Shown: positions 1-8,716, counted from the stretch's first letter. The stretch: 64,000 bases of DNA from Sinorhizobium americanum (GCF_001651855.1 NZ_LNQC01000052.1:48195-112194), one strand, 5' to 3'. Translations and numbers: made by a program. Notes: generated by a model not told the origin, from the letters alone.

Positions 1-2124
1 CTGTTGATGTCCTCCGGCATCCCCTATGATTCGGCCGAAGGCCGCGCCATCGCCGGCGCGCTGACCGCCATCATGACTGGTGTCGCCTATGCGACCTCAG
101 CGGAAATCTCGGCCAAGCTCGGCCCCTTCCCCGGCTTTGGGCCGAACCGCGACAACATGCTGCGCGTCATGCGCAACCACCGCCGCGCCGCCCATGGCGA
201 GACCACGGGCTATGAAGGCCTGTCGGTCAACCCGGTCGCCCTCATCCACACCGATTGCCCGGACCAGGAGCTGATTGCGCACGCCAAGAGCGCCTGGGAC
301 AACGCCGTCGAACTCGGCGAAAAGCATGGCTACCGCAATGCCCAGGCGACCGTGATCGCGCCGACCGGCACGATCGGGCTCGTCATGGATTGCGACACCA
401 CCGGCATCGAACCCGATTTCGCGCTGGTCAAGTTCAAGAAGCTCGCCGGCGGCGGCTATTTCAAGATCATCAACCGTGCGGTGCCCGAGGCGCTGCGCAC
501 GCTTGGCTATTCGGAAAGCCAGATCGCCGAGATCGAGGCCTACGCGGTCGGCCACGGCAATCTCAACCAGGCGCCCGCCATCAACCCGGCGACGCTGAAG
601 GCCAAGGGCTTCACCGACGAGAAGGTCGATGCCGTCAATGCGGCGCTGAAGTCGGCCTTCGACATCAAGTTCGTCTTCAACCAGTGGACGCTCGGCGCCG
701 ACTTTCTCAGGGGCACGCTGAAGGTCACCGACGAGCAGCTCGCCGCGATGGACTTCAACCTGCTCGAGCATCTCGGCTTTTCGAAGAAGGACATTGAAGC
801 GGCGAACATCCATGTCTGCGGCGCGATGACGCTCGAGGGCGCGCCGTTCCTCAAGGCCGAGCACCTGCCGGTGTTCGATTGCGCCAATCCCTGCGGCAAG
901 ATCGGCAAGCGCTACCTTTCGGTCGAGAGCCATATCCGCATGATGGCGGCCGCCCAGCCGTTCATCTCGGGCGCGATCTCCAAGACGATCAACATGCCGA
1001 ACGAGGCGACCGTCGAGGATTGCAAGAACGCCTACATGCTCTCCTGGAAGCTGGCACTGAAGGCCAACGCGCTCTACCGCGACGGCTCGAAGCTGTCGCA
1101 GCCGCTGAACGCCTCGCTAATCGAGGACGAGGAGGACGAAGAGGCGATCGAGGAGCTGCTGCAGGCGCCGGCCGCTGCGCAAGCGGTCGCCGTCACCGAG
1201 AAGATCGTCGAGCGGGTCATCGAAAAGGTGGTGCGCGCCCGCGAGAAACTGCCGAACCGCCGCCAGGGCTATACCCAGAAGGCGATCGTCGGCGGCCACA
1301 AGGTGTATCTCCGCACCGGCGAATTCGGCGACGGCCGCCTCGGCGAGATCTTCATCGACATGCACAAGGAAGGTGCTGCCTTCCGCGCGATGATGAACAA
1401 CTTCGCCATCGCCATCTCGCTCGGCCTGCAATATGGCGTGCCGCTCGAGGAGTATGTGGAGGCCTTCACCTTCACTAAGTTCGAGCCGGCCGGCATGGTC
1501 CAGGGCAATGACGCGATCAAGAACGCCACGTCGATCCTCGACTACGTGTTCCGCGAACTCGCCGTCTCCTATCTCGGCCGTCACGACCTTGCCCATGTCG
1601 ATACCTCCGACTTCAGCAACACGGCGCTCGGCCGCGGCATTCAGGAAGGCAAGACCAACCTCGTCTCGACCGGCTGGACCCGCGGCTACAAGCCGACGAT
1701 CGTCGGCGGCTCCGGCGACCGCTCGGAGCCGAAGGGTGCCTCGACCGGCGCTCCCGCCCGCGCCTCAAGCGGCGCCACGGTGACCTCGATCAGCGGCAAT
1801 GCCGTCCGCAAGCTGGAGCCGGCAACCGCCACCTCGGAAGTCGTCGCCTTCAAGCGCGACTATGAGGAGCGCGCCGCCGAGCTTGCCGAGGAGATCGCCG
1901 AGGAAGTCGAGCAGGAAGTGACCGCCCTCTTCTCCGACAAGGCCGCGGCGGAAGCCGCCTCCGCCAAGTCGGAAGCCAAGAAGGTCGAAGCCGAACGCCG
2001 CGCCCGGTCGATCATGCAGGGCTACACCGGCAACATGTGCTCCGAGTGCCAGAACTTCACGATGGTGCGGAATGGGACGTGCGAAAAGTGCGACACCTGC
2101 GGTGCGACGAGCGGGTGCAGCTAA
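1..2124 (+). CDS. nrdJ: Vitamin B12-dependent (class II) ribonucleotide reductase, C-terminal part
   Basis: Reduces ribonucleotides to deoxyribonucleotides for DNA synthesis using adenosylcobalamin, so it needs neither oxygen nor a diiron subunit. The reading frame is already open at base 1, so the N-terminus lies outside the window; about 707 residues are visible. Recognisable class II features are the APTGTIG segment near visible residue 120, the stretch around [10 protein letters not shown], and a YRDGSK-QPL motif. A Cys-rich tail holds CSEC and CEKCDTCG, the C-terminal zinc-ribbon-like tail typical of NrdJ. A strongly acidic insert ([13 protein letters not shown]) and an Ala/Glu-rich segment before the tail are variable linkers. 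A strong terminator follows. Identification is very secure from the sequence pattern; only the 5' end is missing. Confidence 0.95.
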   Translation: MLMSSGIPYDSAEGRAIAGALTAIMTGVAYATSAEISAKLGPFPGFGPNRDNMLRVMRNHRRAAHGETTGYEGLSVNPVALIHTDCPDQELIAHAKSAWDNAVELGEKHGYRNAQATVIAPTGTIGLVMDCDTTGIEPDFALVKFKKLAGGGYFKIINRAVPEALRTLGYSESQIAEIEAYAVGHGNLNQAPAINPATLKAKGFTDEKVDAVNAALKSAFDIKFVFNQWTLGADFLRGTLKVTDEQLAAMDFNLLEHLGFSKKDIEAANIHVCGAMTLEGAPFLKAEHLPVFDCANPCGKIGKRYLSVESHIRMMAAAQPFISGAISKTINMPNEATVEDCKNAYMLSWKLALKANALYRDGSKLSQPLNASLIEDEEDEEAIEELLQAPAAAQAVAVTEKIVERVIEKVVRAREKLPNRRQGYTQKAIVGGHKVYLRTGEFGDGRLGEIFIDMHKEGAAFRAMMNNFAIAISLGLQYGVPLEEYVEAFTFTKFEPAGMVQGNDAIKNATSILDYVFRELAVSYLGRHDLAHVDTSDFSNTALGRGIQEGKTNLVSTGWTRGYKPTIVGGSGDRSEPKGASTGAPARASSGATVTSISGNAVRKLEPATATSEVVAFKRDYEERAAELAEEIAEEVEQEVTALFSDKAAAEAASAKSEAKKVEAERRARSIMQGYTGNMCSECQNFTMVRNGTCEKCDTCGATSGCS

Positions 2125-2173
2125 TAACGGTTAGTTGCTGCTACTACCACTACCACCACCACTAAAGGTGCAC

Positions 2174-2209
2174 AAAAAGGGTCCCGAACAAAGTCGCGGG
2201 ACCCTTTTT
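2174..2209 (+). terminator. Rho-independent terminator after nrdJ
   Basis: A 13-bp perfect stem (AAAAAGGGTCCCG paired with CGGGACCCTTTTT) with a short loop ends in a T run about 50 bases after the nrdJ stop. The A run on the other side means it could also stop leftward transcription from the amidase gene. Confidence 0.9.
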
Positions 2210-2258
2210 ACGAGATGGGGGCGACAGCGGCCGCCATCACCGAAATGGACCTCCCACG

Positions 2259-3761
2259 CTACGGAGAGACAGGTTTGCAGAGCGGCGGCTTACGATGGGC
2301 CCATGGCCTCGCTCTTTCGAGCTGGCCGGCCAGGCGGAACAACGTCTCCTCGTCGGCAAAGCGTCCCACGAAATGCATGCCGATCGGCAGGTCGTGGTCC
2401 GACCAGCAGAGTGGCACCGACATTGCCGGCTGGCCCGTGACATTGAAAACGGGAGTCCAAGGGATGAAGCTGAATGTCTCGGCCGCGAGGCGCTTCGCGA
2501 TGCCTATCCTTTTTAGGAGCCAGCCCGCCTTCACCCGACCCACAGCGCGAATAATTTTCTTCTCGGCAGCAGACGGCTGAAGCGATCCTATCGGCGGCGG
2601 AACCCGCGCCAGCACCGGTGTCATCAGGATGTCGTGTGTTTCGAAGAATTGCGAAATGCCTCTCGCCGCGAGCTTTAGATAGCGTAGCGCAGCCGCAAGT
2701 TCGCCTGCCGAAAGTGTCTCTCCAAGCAGACCCATCCCGAGTGTCGAGGGATCGAAGTCCTGAACACGTACCGGAACACCGGCCGCCCTCGCCGCCTCTT
2801 CGATGTCGACTTGCAGTTCCGCGGCGATGACGGTCAGAAACGAAAGGGAGAACGCCTCGGCATCGATAGACGGTGCTGCCTCAACAATGTCGTGACCAAG
2901 TTCTTCCAGCAGTTTTGCAGTGGCGGAAAAAGCTTGCAGGATCTCCGGTTCTACTTTCCCGCCAAGCATCGGAGCCGCCGATACGGCAATTTTCAGTTTC
3001 CCCGGCGGACGTCCCGCCGCTTCGAGAAAGAACCCTGGCGGTGAGGGCAGGTAATGGGGCGTACCGACATCCGGTCCTTGGACAAGGTCGAGCAGAGCGG
3101 CCGAATCCCGGACCGAGCGCGTCAGAACATGTTCCACGGCGAAGCCCGCCCAAGGCTCCCCCGCGAACGGCCCGGCGGGCGTGCGGCCGCGAGTCGGCTT
3201 CAGGCCGAAGAGCCCGCATGCAGAAGCCGGGATCCGGATGGAGCCGCCACCGTCGCCGCCCGAGGCAAGTGGTACCATGCGTGCGGCGACTGCTGCCGCC
3301 GAACCACCGCTCGAACCGCCAGGAGTTCGGTCAAGACCCCAAGGGTTCCGAGTCGGCCCGAAGGCGCTGGGTTCTGTGTAGGGAGTGAGACCGAATTCCG
3401 GAGTGTTGGTCTTGCCCAGGACGATCAGTCCCGCCTTTTTCCATCGAGCAACCAGTTCGGAGTCGCCGGTCGCCGGCAACTTCACCAGCAGGCGGTTCCC
3501 TTGCGAGGTCGGGATTCCTTCCACTGTTGCGAGCAGATCCTTGAGAAGAAATGGGACCCCTGCAAAGACGGCGCCCGCGTCAACTTCGCCTGCCGCTTTC
3601 CGCGCTTCGTCGAACATGGTCAGGATGACCGCATTGAGGGGCGGATTTCGCAAGACGATCCTGTCTATGGCCGTTTCCACGAGTTCCAATGGCGATACCG
3701 CGCCTCGCTTCACCAGGTCGGCGAGGCCGAGGCCATCGAGTTCGTCGTATTCAGCGATCAA
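2259..3761 (-). CDS. Amidase (amidase signature family)
   Basis: A 500-residue amidase-signature enzyme, hydrolysing a carboxylic amide to acid and ammonia; the substrate cannot be read from sequence. The Ser-cisSer-Lys triad is visible: Lys74 in FLLKD, the GGSSGGSAAA loop at about 148-156, and Ser174 in GGDGGGSIR. The full family length is present. The start is TTG at 3761 with an AAGGTGG-type ribosome site five bases upstream on the minus strand. It is convergent to nrdJ and monocistronic. It is not GatA by context, because no gatB/gatC genes are nearby, so a catabolic or detoxifying amidase is more likely. Confidence 0.85.
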   Translation of the reverse strand: MIAEYDELDGLGLADLVKRGAVSPLELVETAIDRIVLRNPPLNAVILTMFDEARKAAGEVDAGAVFAGVPFLLKDLLATVEGIPTSQGNRLLVKLPATGDSELVARWKKAGLIVLGKTNTPEFGLTPYTEPSAFGPTRNPWGLDRTPGGSSGGSAAAVAARMVPLASGGDGGGSIRIPASACGLFGLKPTRGRTPAGPFAGEPWAGFAVEHVLTRSVRDSAALLDLVQGPDVGTPHYLPSPPGFFLEAAGRPPGKLKIAVSAAPMLGGKVEPEILQAFSATAKLLEELGHDIVEAAPSIDAEAFSLSFLTVIAAELQVDIEEAARAAGVPVRVQDFDPSTLGMGLLGETLSAGELAAALRYLKLAARGISQFFETHDILMTPVLARVPPPIGSLQPSAAEKKIIRAVGRVKAGWLLKRIGIAKRLAAETFSFIPWTPVFNVTGQPAMSVPLCWSDHDLPIGMHFVGRFADEETLFRLAGQLERARPWAHRKPPLCKPVSP

Positions 3762-3891
3762 TGAACCACCTTCCAGCTTGAAATCCGATCATTGCAGAGC
3801 GGAACACCTGTCAGCCGATGTGAATCCGATGGACTGCCACGTGAGGATACCTCAAGTTGTCCTCGCTCAACGAATCAGAATCGGAGATCTC

Positions 3892-4056
3892 ATGCCCCTC
3901 AAACGTCTGATCGCTGCGGCATTGGTGGCCGTGGCCCTATCGGGATGCGCAAGTACCGGCGGTGCCGGCAATACGACCTATGCGCAATGGTACGGACCGA
4001 ACCCGGTTCCGGATTTCAGCGCCGCGACGCCCGGCGGTGTGCGCATGGCCTACTGA
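3892..4056 (+). CDS. Tiny lipoprotein, WYGP family copy 1
   Basis: Encodes 54 residues: a short basic N-terminus (MPLKRL), a hydrophobic segment and an LSGCA lipobox with Cys19 as the likely acylated residue. The mature peptide is only about 36 residues and contains NTTYAQWYGP and PGG. Start ATG 3892 has CGGAG just upstream. A clear paralogue lies 56 kb away at 60287-60454, sharing MPLK, LSGCA, TG, GNTTY, QWYGP, PDF and PGG, which supports real coding. Function unknown. It is probably an envelope lipoprotein with a conserved short extracytoplasmic motif. Confidence 0.8.
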   Translation: MPLKRLIAAALVAVALSGCASTGGAGNTTYAQWYGPNPVPDFSAATPGGVRMAY

Positions 4057-4139
4057 CCGAGCTTGTCATCGGACACCCGCGGGGTGTCTGGTGATCGCCG
4101 GATCTGCCGCCCTCTCCAGAAAGTCGAGATTGAATCGCC

Positions 4140-4568
4140 TTGTCCGCTCCCATCCTCGACATCATTCCCGACAACCCCGACCCTGACGACATCCGCGCCA
4201 TCGTCGCGACGCTCGACGCCTATAACAACGCCAATAGCGGCATGGCCGATCTGCCGGGCTTTGCCGTCATCCTTCGCGATCCGCAAACGCGCGCCGCCGT
4301 CGGCGGGCTCTATGCGACCGACGGCTATGGTTGGGCGTTCGTCAGGTATCTTGCCGTCCCCGACCAATATCGCGGCCAGGGGCTCGGCCGTCGGCTGATG
4401 GGTGAGGCGGAGAAGATCGCCAAGGCGCGTGGCTATATCGGCCTGTGGCTGGACACGTTCGAGTTCCAGGCCCGCCCCTTCTACGAGAAGCTCGGCTTCG
4501 AGTTGTTCGGCGAACTCGAAGGCGGACCGCGCGCCATTCCCCGCTATTTCCTGAAGAAGCGTTTTTGA
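4140..4568 (+). CDS. GNAT family N-acetyltransferase
   Basis: A 142-residue acetyl-CoA-dependent acetyltransferase of the GNAT fold. The acetyl-CoA pyrophosphate-binding motif is visible as QYRGQGLGRRLM in the middle of the protein, preceded by a beta strand (WAFVRYLAV). The C-terminal ARPFYEKLGFELFG matches the usual FYxxxGF element. The start chosen is TTG 4140, since there is no in-frame ATG before the conserved core; the ribosome site is weak. Substrate unknown. The gene is closed by a strong terminator and has no obvious operon partner. Confidence 0.85.
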   Translation: MSAPILDIIPDNPDPDDIRAIVATLDAYNNANSGMADLPGFAVILRDPQTRAAVGGLYATDGYGWAFVRYLAVPDQYRGQGLGRRLMGEAEKIAKARGYIGLWLDTFEFQARPFYEKLGFELFGELEGGPRAIPRYFLKKRF

Positions 4569-4696
4569 GGCTTTTGGCGGGCGCTGCCGGCGGGATCCCT
4601 TGAAATCCCGCTGGTCGTTCCCATCTATCGGTCACCACCCGTATCGAGGACCGTGCGCCGGCATGCTTGTCGAGCGCCTTCGCGTCTTCCGGGTTT

Positions 4697-4737
4697 GAAG
4701 GGCGCTCCCCGGAAGGGTCGAGCGCCCTTCTTGTTTT
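4697..4737 (+). terminator. Rho-independent terminator after the GNAT gene
   Basis: An 11-bp perfect stem GAAGGGCGCTC/GAGCGCCCTTC with a 12-base loop is followed by TTGTTTT. Confidence 0.85.
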
Positions 4738-4777
4738 CCCGCGCTGTGGTCGGTTCACCCCGGAGACGTTCCCGCGA

Positions 4778-4888
4778 TCAGCGCGGCGGAACGATGCCCT
4801 GGTAATACTCGCCTTCACCGCCGACATGCACGGTTTGCGAGCAGGCGGCGAGTGTTGCGAGCGCGAGCAACAATATGATCCTGCGCAT
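4778..4888 (-). CDS. Tiny lipoprotein, YYxGIVPP family copy A
   Basis: Encodes 36 residues on the minus strand: MRRII, a Leu/Ala-rich segment, then LAACSQT with Cys16 as the lipobox cysteine, and a mature tail ending EYYQGIVPPR. The neighbouring gene at 5050-5184 encodes a second protein with the same CSQT and YYxGIVPP elements. This repetition of a lipobox plus conserved tail is strong evidence that both are real. The ribosome site is AAAGGGAC-like. Function unknown; the family resembles the very short predicted outer-membrane-anchored peptides scattered through rhizobial genomes. Confidence 0.72.
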   Translation of the reverse strand: MRRIILLLALATLAACSQTVHVGGEGEYYQGIVPPR

Positions 4889-5049
4889 CAATCTCGGTCC
4901 CTTTCTAAAGGATTGATGGCCATTGATATTCCGGCCTTCGCCAAGGATCAATTCCCTTGTCTGTCCTCTCCCCCACGTTTCGAACAGCAGGCCTCAATCG
5001 GCGGAAAGCCGTCTCTTCTCCGCCACGCTCCGTGTCGCGGGCCCTGCGC

Positions 5050-5184
5050 CTAGAACTGCGTCGGCGGAACGATGCCTGGATAGTAGTCCCCTGATCCGGG
5101 CGTATAGGGGGAAACGGTGGGTCTTCCTGTCTGAGAGCACGCGCTGAGAATAGAAAGTGCTATGAGCAGCAGCAAAGCACGCAT
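5050..5184 (-). CDS. Tiny lipoprotein, YYxGIVPP family copy B
   Basis: Encodes 44 residues: MRALLLL, a hydrophobic segment, LSACSQT with Cys16 as lipobox cysteine, a Pro/Ser/Thr-rich linker and the conserved ending DYYPGIVPPTQF. An AGGAAGGA ribosome site precedes the ATG at 5184. It lies 161 bases upstream of copy A in the same orientation, so the two may be co-transcribed and look like an ancient tandem duplication with a diverged linker. Function unknown. Confidence 0.75.
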   Translation of the reverse strand: MRALLLLIALSILSACSQTGRPTVSPYTPGSGDYYPGIVPPTQF

Positions 5185-5336
5185 GGCCCGTCCTTCCTGA
5201 CTGAGTTCCTGTTGCTCTTAGATTGGCGCGGCATCCGCGCCGGCCTTCTTCGATAAGCTGTGATTGTACATGTCGCTCAACCGTCGGCATAGACCGCCGA
5301 AAGACGACGTTGCGCCTGCTGTCGTGCTCACTTGCA

Positions 5337-6284
5337 CTACTTCGCATCCACCTCTTCCGCCCAGCTCTTCGAGCCACTTTCGCCGTTGAGGAAGGGCAGA
5401 ACAGTCTCGATCAGCTTCGGCGAGACGAAGATGTCGTAGTGGGTCAGATCGGGCAGGATCGCCAGGCGGTTCTTCGACATGTGCTCCCGCATCCAGCCGG
5501 CGTCCTTCAGTCCGCCACCGAGCCTGTGATAGAAATCGACGATATGCTCAAGGCGGATCATGTCGCCGTCGCCGTAGACCAGCATGATCGGCATGGTGAG
5601 CTTGGCAACGGCGGCGGAGGCGTCATAGTCGCGCCGCATCAGGTCGCCCATCGCGTCCAGCAGTTTCGGGAACTCCGAGGCGTCCGGCGCAACGGCGACA
5701 TAGGACTTGTACATCGGCGTGTCCTTCATCATCGCGGCCATGCCGGCGCCGACCTGGGCCTGGGCCGCGATCATCTCGGGATAGAAGCCGTCCTTGGCAA
5801 ACGGAGCGGAGACGATCACCAGTCGACGCACCGTCTCCGGTGCCTGAGCCGCCATATGCAGGCCGACGCCGCCGCCCATCGAGTAGCCGAGCACGTCGAC
5901 CTGTCTATAGCCGAGTTGCCGCACAAGCACGCCCATGTCTGCCCCAATCGCGGCAAGGTCGATCGGCCGATTTCCGAGCGGCGTGCGCCCATGTCCGTGG
6001 AGGTCGACGCCGATCACCTGGCGGCCCTCGGCCAATCTCGCAAGATTCGGTCCCAGCATCTCGATGATGCCGAGACCACCGTGGAGAAGCAGCACCGGCT
6101 CGCCCTCACCATAGACCTGATAGTAGTAATTGATGCCGTTGACCGCGAGATGGCCGGTCTTCTTCGGCGTCGGCATGGATTTTTGTCCCGCCACCTTCTG
6201 CACCGGTTCCGCGCCATTCGTCGCCGGCGCATATGCGAGGCTCAACACCGTTGCGAATATCGTAAGCAGCGCCGTTTTCAACAT
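5337..6284 (-). CDS. Exported alpha/beta hydrolase
   Basis: A 315-residue alpha/beta-hydrolase fold protein with a Sec-type signal peptide (MLKTALLTIF... AYAPATNGAEP). The nucleophile elbow is GYSMGGG with Ser135. The oxyanion loop is LLLHGG at about 66-70, the acid is in VYGDGD, and the catalytic His is in DLTHYD near the end. It most resembles secreted esterase/lipase-like hydrolases of proteobacteria; the substrate is unknown. It sits alone, with the tiny lipoprotein genes downstream in the same direction. Confidence 0.85.
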   Translation of the reverse strand: MLKTALLTIFATVLSLAYAPATNGAEPVQKVAGQKSMPTPKKTGHLAVNGINYYYQVYGEGEPVLLLHGGLGIIEMLGPNLARLAEGRQVIGVDLHGHGRTPLGNRPIDLAAIGADMGVLVRQLGYRQVDVLGYSMGGGVGLHMAAQAPETVRRLVIVSAPFAKDGFYPEMIAAQAQVGAGMAAMMKDTPMYKSYVAVAPDASEFPKLLDAMGDLMRRDYDASAAVAKLTMPIMLVYGDGDMIRLEHIVDFYHRLGGGLKDAGWMREHMSKNRLAILPDLTHYDIFVSPKLIETVLPFLNGESGSKSWAEEVDAK

Positions 6285-6510
6285 CTGTGATCCTCCTGTC
6301 AGTCGGTGACCGCCGCCCGGGTGCGAGCGTGTTCATGCCTCAAGGACGATCCCGCCAAGCGTGAACCGACAGCACGAGCAAAATAACTCCCGACTGGATC
6401 TCCGAGGCGGGAGAACGCTCGCATTCAAATAAAATCCGACCGCCAGGCTTCACCGGACCGCAAACGGAGTCTGGCAAAAGGAAAGGAGGACGTATTTCAA
6501 GGCGAGCAAA

Positions 6511-6882
6511 GTGACCCAGGTCGTTTCCGTTTCCGCGACGACGGCCGCCTACGCGGCCGAGGCCGTCAAGCCGTCGGGGCCTGTGCGCGGCGACGGCCCG
6601 GCCGATGAAGCCATCACCTTGCTCGCGGCACGGCCGCCGGATCAAGCCGCTCGTGCGCCAGCAATCCCCAGGACGAAGGGTGCCCTGTCCTTGGCGCTGA
6701 TGCTGATCAGCGCCGGAATGCGCCCGCCTCAGGAGAGCGAGGCGGAGACTTTGCGCCGCTACCTTGAATTCATGCAGGACGAAGAAAGCGGCGAGGACCA
6801 GCAGGACGACGCGGCCGCCGAAGAGGAGAAGACGGGCGACGAAATCGCCGCCATGCTCGACCAGTTCATCCAAGGGGCCTGA
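6511..6882 (+). CDS. Hypothetical acidic protein
   Basis: Encodes 123 residues starting at GTG 6511. The N-terminal half is Ala/Pro-rich and low in complexity. A hydrophobic helix (ALSLALMLISAGM) follows, then a very acidic segment (about 85-112, with DEESGEDQQDD) and an amphipathic end (IAAMLDQFIQGA). No family is recognised. A good AAAGGAGG site lies about 20 bases upstream of the GTG, which is too far for that start, so the true start is uncertain. The perfect hairpin just after the stop supports a real gene. The opposite-strand open frame across the same DNA has no recognisable features. Confidence 0.5.
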   Translation: MTQVVSVSATTAAYAAEAVKPSGPVRGDGPADEAITLLAARPPDQAARAPAIPRTKGALSLALMLISAGMRPPQESEAETLRRYLEFMQDEESGEDQQDDAAAEEEKTGDEIAAMLDQFIQGA

Positions 6883-6887
6883 CGGCT

Positions 6888-6912
6888 GGAGCGGGTTCTT
6901 ACAACCCGCTCC
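6888..6912. terminator. Hairpin between convergent genes
   Basis: A 10-bp perfect stem GGAGCGGGTT/AACCCGCTCC with a 5-base loop lies between the ends of two convergent genes. It lacks a T run on either side, so it is a weaker terminator candidate. Confidence 0.5.
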
Positions 6913-6934
6913 CGAATTCTCAAGCCGAAAAGGC

Positions 6935-7912
6935 TTACTTATGCTTGTGGCCGGCCGCGGCACCGCCGGCAGCCCCGACCGGCAGGCCATAATTGATCGT
7001 TCCGGCCTTCTCAAAGGTGAGCGAGACGGGCACGGTGTCGCCCTCGGCGAAGGGCTTCCCCACCTCCATGAACATCAGGTGCAGTGCGCCGCTTTTCAAT
7101 TCCACGCTCTTGCCCGCCGGAATGACGATGCCGCCGTCGATCTTGCGCATCTTCATGACGTCGTTTTCCATCGCCATTTCATGCAGTTCGACGCGGCCGG
7201 CTGAGGGGCTTTCGACAGCGATGAGCCGGTCGTCAGTGCTGCCGGTGTTCTTGATGACAAAGCCGCCGCCGCCGACCTTGGCGCCCGGCAGCATCGCCTT
7301 CACCGCACCGTCCGAGATTTCGAGAGCCCCGACTTCGACCGGACCGGATGCGGCCTGCTGGCCGCCATGCCCGCCATGGGCATGCTCTGCGCTTGCCGGT
7401 GTCACGGTAACTGTCGGTGCCGGATGTTCGAGGGCGTGGGCGTCCTCTCCGTCGGCCGGCACCTGGTCCCAGACGACCTTTGCCTCAGCGCCGCAAAGCT
7501 GCGTCGTCGGAAAGGCGAGCACCGTTTCATTGTCGAAGCCCGAGACCTTTCCGCGGATGACGAAGGTATCGTAGAATTCATCCGGCAGGCTGCCGCCCTT
7601 CCAGCGGATTTCGACCGGGCCCGAGGAAACCTTGGTTCCGTGATTGTCGTAGGTCTTCTGGTAATCGCCCTTGATGATTTCAAGCTCCCAGCCGGGCTTC
7701 GGCTGCGGCTTGGCGAAGACGAATCCTTCCGGCAACTTCACCTGCACCTCGGTTGTTGGCTTGCCGTCGCAGCCATGCGGCACCTGCAGGATCGCCTTGA
7801 ACGTCTTCTCGTTGGACGTGCTGTCGACCTCTAAGGTCGCATGCGCGTGAGCCATGGCGGTGGCTGCGAACGTGAGGCCGGCGGCCACAACGGTCAATCT
7901 GATCTTGGTCAT
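6935..7912 (-). CDS. YcnI (DUF1775) - PCuAC copper chaperone fusion
   Basis: A 325-residue exported protein joining two copper-binding modules. Residues 1-22 are a signal peptide ending ...AMAHA; the mature protein therefore begins with His (HATLEV), the histidine-brace start of YcnI/DUF1775 proteins. About residues 23-165 form the DUF1775 domain. A His-rich linker (HAHGGHGG) leads into a PCuAC domain with the canonical metal ligands in VELHEMAM, the following Met residues and HLMFM. PCuAC proteins deliver Cu(I) to cytochrome oxidase in the periplasm. ATG 7912 is the start; longer upstream readings run through the neighbouring gene. It lies 92 bases downstream of the DUF2946-like gene in an apparent operon. 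Confidence 0.9.
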   Translation of the reverse strand: MTKIRLTVVAAGLTFAATAMAHAHATLEVDSTSNEKTFKAILQVPHGCDGKPTTEVQVKLPEGFVFAKPQPKPGWELEIIKGDYQKTYDNHGTKVSSGPVEIRWKGGSLPDEFYDTFVIRGKVSGFDNETVLAFPTTQLCGAEAKVVWDQVPADGEDAHALEHPAPTVTVTPASAEHAHGGHGGQQAASGPVEVGALEISDGAVKAMLPGAKVGGGGFVIKNTGSTDDRLIAVESPSAGRVELHEMAMENDVMKMRKIDGGIVIPAGKSVELKSGALHLMFMEVGKPFAEGDTVPVSLTFEKAGTINYGLPVGAAGGAAAGHKHK

Positions 7913-8004
7913 ATCGTAATCTCCGGACCACATACCCCGAGATGCGGGCGTCGTGGTGAGTACCGCTTCAGCGGCGTGATGAACTTCAAATTCCTGGGAG
8001 AGCG

Positions 8005-8397
8005 TTACGACAGGATTGGCGGCCCGCGCGGGGGCGGTAACAGACGCAAGGGCGTCAGTGCGACCTGTGTTTCGGTGACCGGTGATACGGCGAGCCAGTT
8101 GCCTTTGTCGGCCGGCACGCTCGCCTGCGGCGGCTCGGGCAGAAGCACCGAGGCTGCGAGCCTGCATGCCTCGCAAATCGGCGCGAGTGCCGGCGCTTTG
8201 CCGTCTTCGTGATCGACGCCCTCGGTGCCGAAGCAGATCTCCGCAAAGGATCCGTCGGGCAGACGATACTCGGCAGCGAGCGCCGCGTTCGTTCCGATGA
8301 CGAGGGAGGGCCTGTGGGCGAAGGACAGGAAAACGAGCGCGACGGCGGCAAGCAGCCGCACCGCAATTCGCCATTTTTCCCGCTGCCCGATCATCAT
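8005..8397 (-). CDS. DUF2946-like exported protein of copper operon
   Basis: Encodes 130 residues with an N-terminal hydrophobic segment (RLLAAVALVFLSFAHRP) and a mature part holding EICFGTEG...PICEACRLA. The CxxC and isolated Cys arrangement after an Asp/His stretch fits DUF2946 proteins that accompany PCuAC and YcnI genes. Start ATG 8397 or 8394 follows GAGAGGCG. Its position directly upstream of the YcnI-PCuAC gene suggests a membrane or periplasmic partner in copper acquisition. The family call rests on pattern and context and is moderate. Confidence 0.65.
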   Translation of the reverse strand: MMIGQREKWRIAVRLLAAVALVFLSFAHRPSLVIGTNAALAAEYRLPDGSFAEICFGTEGVDHEDGKAPALAPICEACRLAASVLLPEPPQASVPADKGNWLAVSPVTETQVALTPLRLLPPPRGPPILS

Positions 8398-8523
8398 CGC
8401 CTCTCGTCATCTCTTCGTTAGCCACAAGCAGTGGTAAATGCAAAGGCCGATTTGCCGCAGGCGCGCTCGCGAGCGACGATGAAGCCACGGCGACAAAAAT
8501 ATGTTCCAACGCGACATTCGCCC

Positions 8524-8552
8524 TTGCCAAATTCCGGCCTTCGCCGTTATCT
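8524..8552 (+). promoter_or_regulatory. Probable sigma-70 promoter of the gcv operon
   Basis: TTGCCA (8524-8529) and TTATCT (8547-8552) are separated by exactly 17 bases and lie about 15 bases before the riboswitch, the expected place for transcription of the leader. Confidence 0.6.
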
Positions 8553-8564
8553 GGAGATGATCTT

Positions 8565-8716
8565 GTTGGGAGAAACCGGTTCAATCCGGTGCCGAAGGAG
8601 CAACCGCCCCGGAAACTCTCAGGCCAAAGGACCAGCAAGGTACCGGTAGGACTCTGGAGAGAAGCGGTTACGCTCGCCGAAGGGATAACAATCTCAGGCA
8701 AACGGACAGAGGGGGC
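8565..8716 (+). promoter_or_regulatory. Tandem glycine riboswitch
   Basis: Two glycine aptamers in series precede gcvT. The first contains GGGAGAAACCGG, GCCGAAGGAGCAA and AAACTCTCAGGCCAAAGGAC. A short linker follows. The second contains TCTGGAGAGAAGCGG, GCCGAAGGGATAACA, TCTCAGGCAAACGGACAGA and a closing GGGGG. These are the conserved cores of the gcvT RNA element. Glycine binding is expected to switch on the cleavage operon when glycine is abundant. The downstream expression platform overlaps the first possible start codons of gcvT, so control may be at translation initiation. Confidence 0.95.

Noticed and set aside
2137..2165. Short CTACCAC-type repeats after nrdJ
   Set aside because: A few imperfect triplet-like repeats in a short intergenic stretch with no neighbouring structure; it looks like ordinary microsatellite slippage.
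6340..7014. Minus-strand open frame of 224 residues
   Set aside because: It overlaps the end of the YcnI-PCuAC gene and the opposite acidic hypothetical frame, with Arg/Gly-rich low-complexity translation typical of a shadow of high-GC DNA.
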